From contig BNWW01000049.1 in NCBI GenBank assembly GCA_025999115.1, positions 1 to 14,544 on the forward strand: a stretch of DNA of 14,544 nucleotides, given 5' to 3'. Below the pieces are notes generated by a model. It made no database searches and was not told where the DNA came from. It saw only the letters and a list, made by a program, of their open reading frames with translations. Within the stretch, counting starts at the first letter, position 1; each line of letters starts with the position of its first letter. Both the position numbers and the translations under genes were made by a program. Shown here piece after piece: positions 13,657-14,544 of this stretch. This DNA is from Bacteroidia bacterium. GTDB taxonomy: Bacteria; Bacteroidota; Bacteroidia; Bacteroidales; Azobacteroidaceae.

Positions 13657-14174
13657 AATTCTTTTTCTATTTCATAATTAATATCCACTTTCCATTTGTC
13701 ATCAATATTATTTTTTGAGGGCGTAATATTTGATAAAAGCGTATTGTGTAATTTTCTGTTTTTAAGTATTTTATGGATAGAATTTGCTAATTTTTCGTTT
13801 TCATAAAACCTGTCGAAAAGATAACCCAAACGCTGCAACGCTGCTGTGTGAGGATATTTTTCTGCCGTTTGTTTCATTTTCGAGGGCTTTATTTCTTCTA
13901 TTAAATCGCTCAAAATCGGTTCAATACGATTTATACCGCCTATTTTTCCGCTATAATGCATACAATCCAAAGCCGTCAATTCGGGCGACGAAACATTAAA
14001 ATAACCTGCCTGTGAGTTTTTTTGCACAATGCTTTCCCTGTTCCATTGTTTATTTGTATAAAAACGAATTTTTGTATTCGGCAAATTCATATTTTTCATT
14101 TGCCTGTTTGTAACTACCTGAAATTCCATTGATTGCTGGTGTGCCGCACCATACATTTCCGCCGCCGACAACCC
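13653..14174 (-). pseudogene. AbiEi-family antitoxin, N-terminally truncated
   Basis: The frame from about 14174 to TGA at 13653 carries the C-terminal domain of type IV AbiEi antitoxins, with GLSAAEMYGAAHQQ, FQVVTNRQ, the basic KIRFYTNKQ strand, the SSPELTALDCMHY segment and QRLGYLFDRF. Intact members are about 200-280 residues and begin with a winged-helix DNA-binding domain that represses the operon. Here that domain is gone and an in-frame TAG lies three codons before Gly-Leu-Ser, at 14181-14183. Possible starts (TTG 14171, or Met 6 of that frame) are not natural ones. The break coincides with the beginning of a TPR gene fragment on the opposite strand, so a rearrangement removed the 5' end. 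What remains is the part expected to neutralise AbiEii. Confidence 0.75.
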
Positions 14175-14496
14175 GAAAGCCTATTTGCCCGATGTGGCTA
14201 CGACTTTGAACAATTTTTCGTGGTATTATCTTTTTACAAAAGAATATGCCGAATCCGAACAATCCGCTCGCAAAGCATTGGAATTTAACACCGCTTCTTT
14301 TGCAAAAACAAATTTGGCACACGCTATACTTTTCCAAAACCGTTTTTCTGAAGCAGAAAAAATATACAAAGAATTGTCGCAAACGATTTATAAAGATAAT
14401 GAAACATTTACTAAAACACTTTTGGATGATTTTGACACATTGGAAAAAGAAAATGTAATCCCCGCAGAACGCAACGCCGATGTAGAGAAAATCTGA
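14158..14496 (+). pseudogene. C-terminal fragment of a tetratricopeptide-repeat protein
   Basis: Similarity to Bacteroidota TPR proteins starts by about 14170 with NPKAYLPDVATTLNN and runs through EYAESEQSARKALEFN, NLAHAILFQNRFSEAEKIY and ERNADVEKI to TGA at 14494. The frame is open further upstream, but there it only mirrors the AbiEi remnant. No plausible ATG or ribosome-binding region precedes it (TTG 14185 is internal to the motif), so the 5' part is missing. The residues after the stop, in the same frame, are Lys-Met-Leu-Lys-Gln-Lys and then TAG. Many such proteins end in an IRKML-like segment, so the TGA may replace an Arg codon near the natural end. The product would be a protein-interaction module of unknown role. 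Confidence 0.6.
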
Positions 14497-14522
14497 AAAA
14501 TGTTAAAACAAAAATAGACAAT

Positions 14523-14544
14523 ATGAAAACAAAGCATTTAATCA
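14523..14544 (+). CDS. Start of a further gene, cut by the window edge (probable lipoprotein)
   Basis: ATG 14523 opens MKTKHLI and then leaves the window. The 22 bases are identical to the start of the lipoprotein-like ORF at 13340 (minus), so a lipobox is predicted to follow. It begins 26 nt after the TPR fragment's TGA, or 5 nt after the next in-frame TAG, suggesting co-transcription with the TPR gene. Confidence 0.4.

Overview
The window looks like chromosomal DNA from a Bacteroidota bacterium, probably of the Bacteroidales. The reasons are a C-terminal type IX secretion (T9SS) sorting domain on a giant surface protein, a TonB-dependent receptor of the Bacteroidota barrel type, and promoter-like boxes of the TAnnTTTG type (TATCTTTG, TACCTTTG). 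Genus and species cannot be told from the sequence.

Layout. Positions 1-445 are an AT-rich leader with a promoter-like box at its left edge, several inverted repeats and, at about 253-388, a long multi-stem RNA candidate that runs into an intrinsic-terminator-like hairpin. Positions 446-8914 hold one huge modular gene (about 2,820 codons) for a secreted surface protein. It is split by an in-frame TAG at 1319-1321 inside the second of two tandem 80-residue InlB/Listeria-Bacteroides repeats. A clean terminator (8935-8972) and a promoter (8993-9023) lead into 9044-10362, an AlbA_2/HATPase_c_4-type regulator whose first 14 codons are out of frame with the rest because one base seems to be missing near 9086-9088. 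A 265-nt intergenic region full of palindromes separates it from a convergent, intact TonB-dependent receptor (10628-13054, minus).

From 13055 to the right edge the DNA is more AT-rich and is a patchwork of gene remnants. On the minus strand, in transcription order, these are an N-terminally truncated AbiEi antitoxin, an AbiEii toxin lacking its catalytic middle and carrying a frameshift (joined to AbiEi by an ATGA overlap), a 41-residue lipoprotein-like ORF, and the first ~22 residues of a REP-associated (IS200-like) transposase. Running the other way from about 14170 is the C-terminal part of a TPR protein, followed by the start of another gene. The first 22 nt of that gene are identical, in inverted orientation, to the start of the small lipoprotein ORF.

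The genes do not form one pathway. The giant protein and the receptor are cell-surface functions and the regulator is a stand-alone gene. The right-hand part is a decayed toxin-antitoxin and mobile-element scar. At least three lesions (1319, ~9087, ~13562) are changes of one or a few bases in otherwise good reading frames, so sequencing or assembly error must be weighed against real gene decay. No tRNA, rRNA, CRISPR array or complete transposon was recognised.
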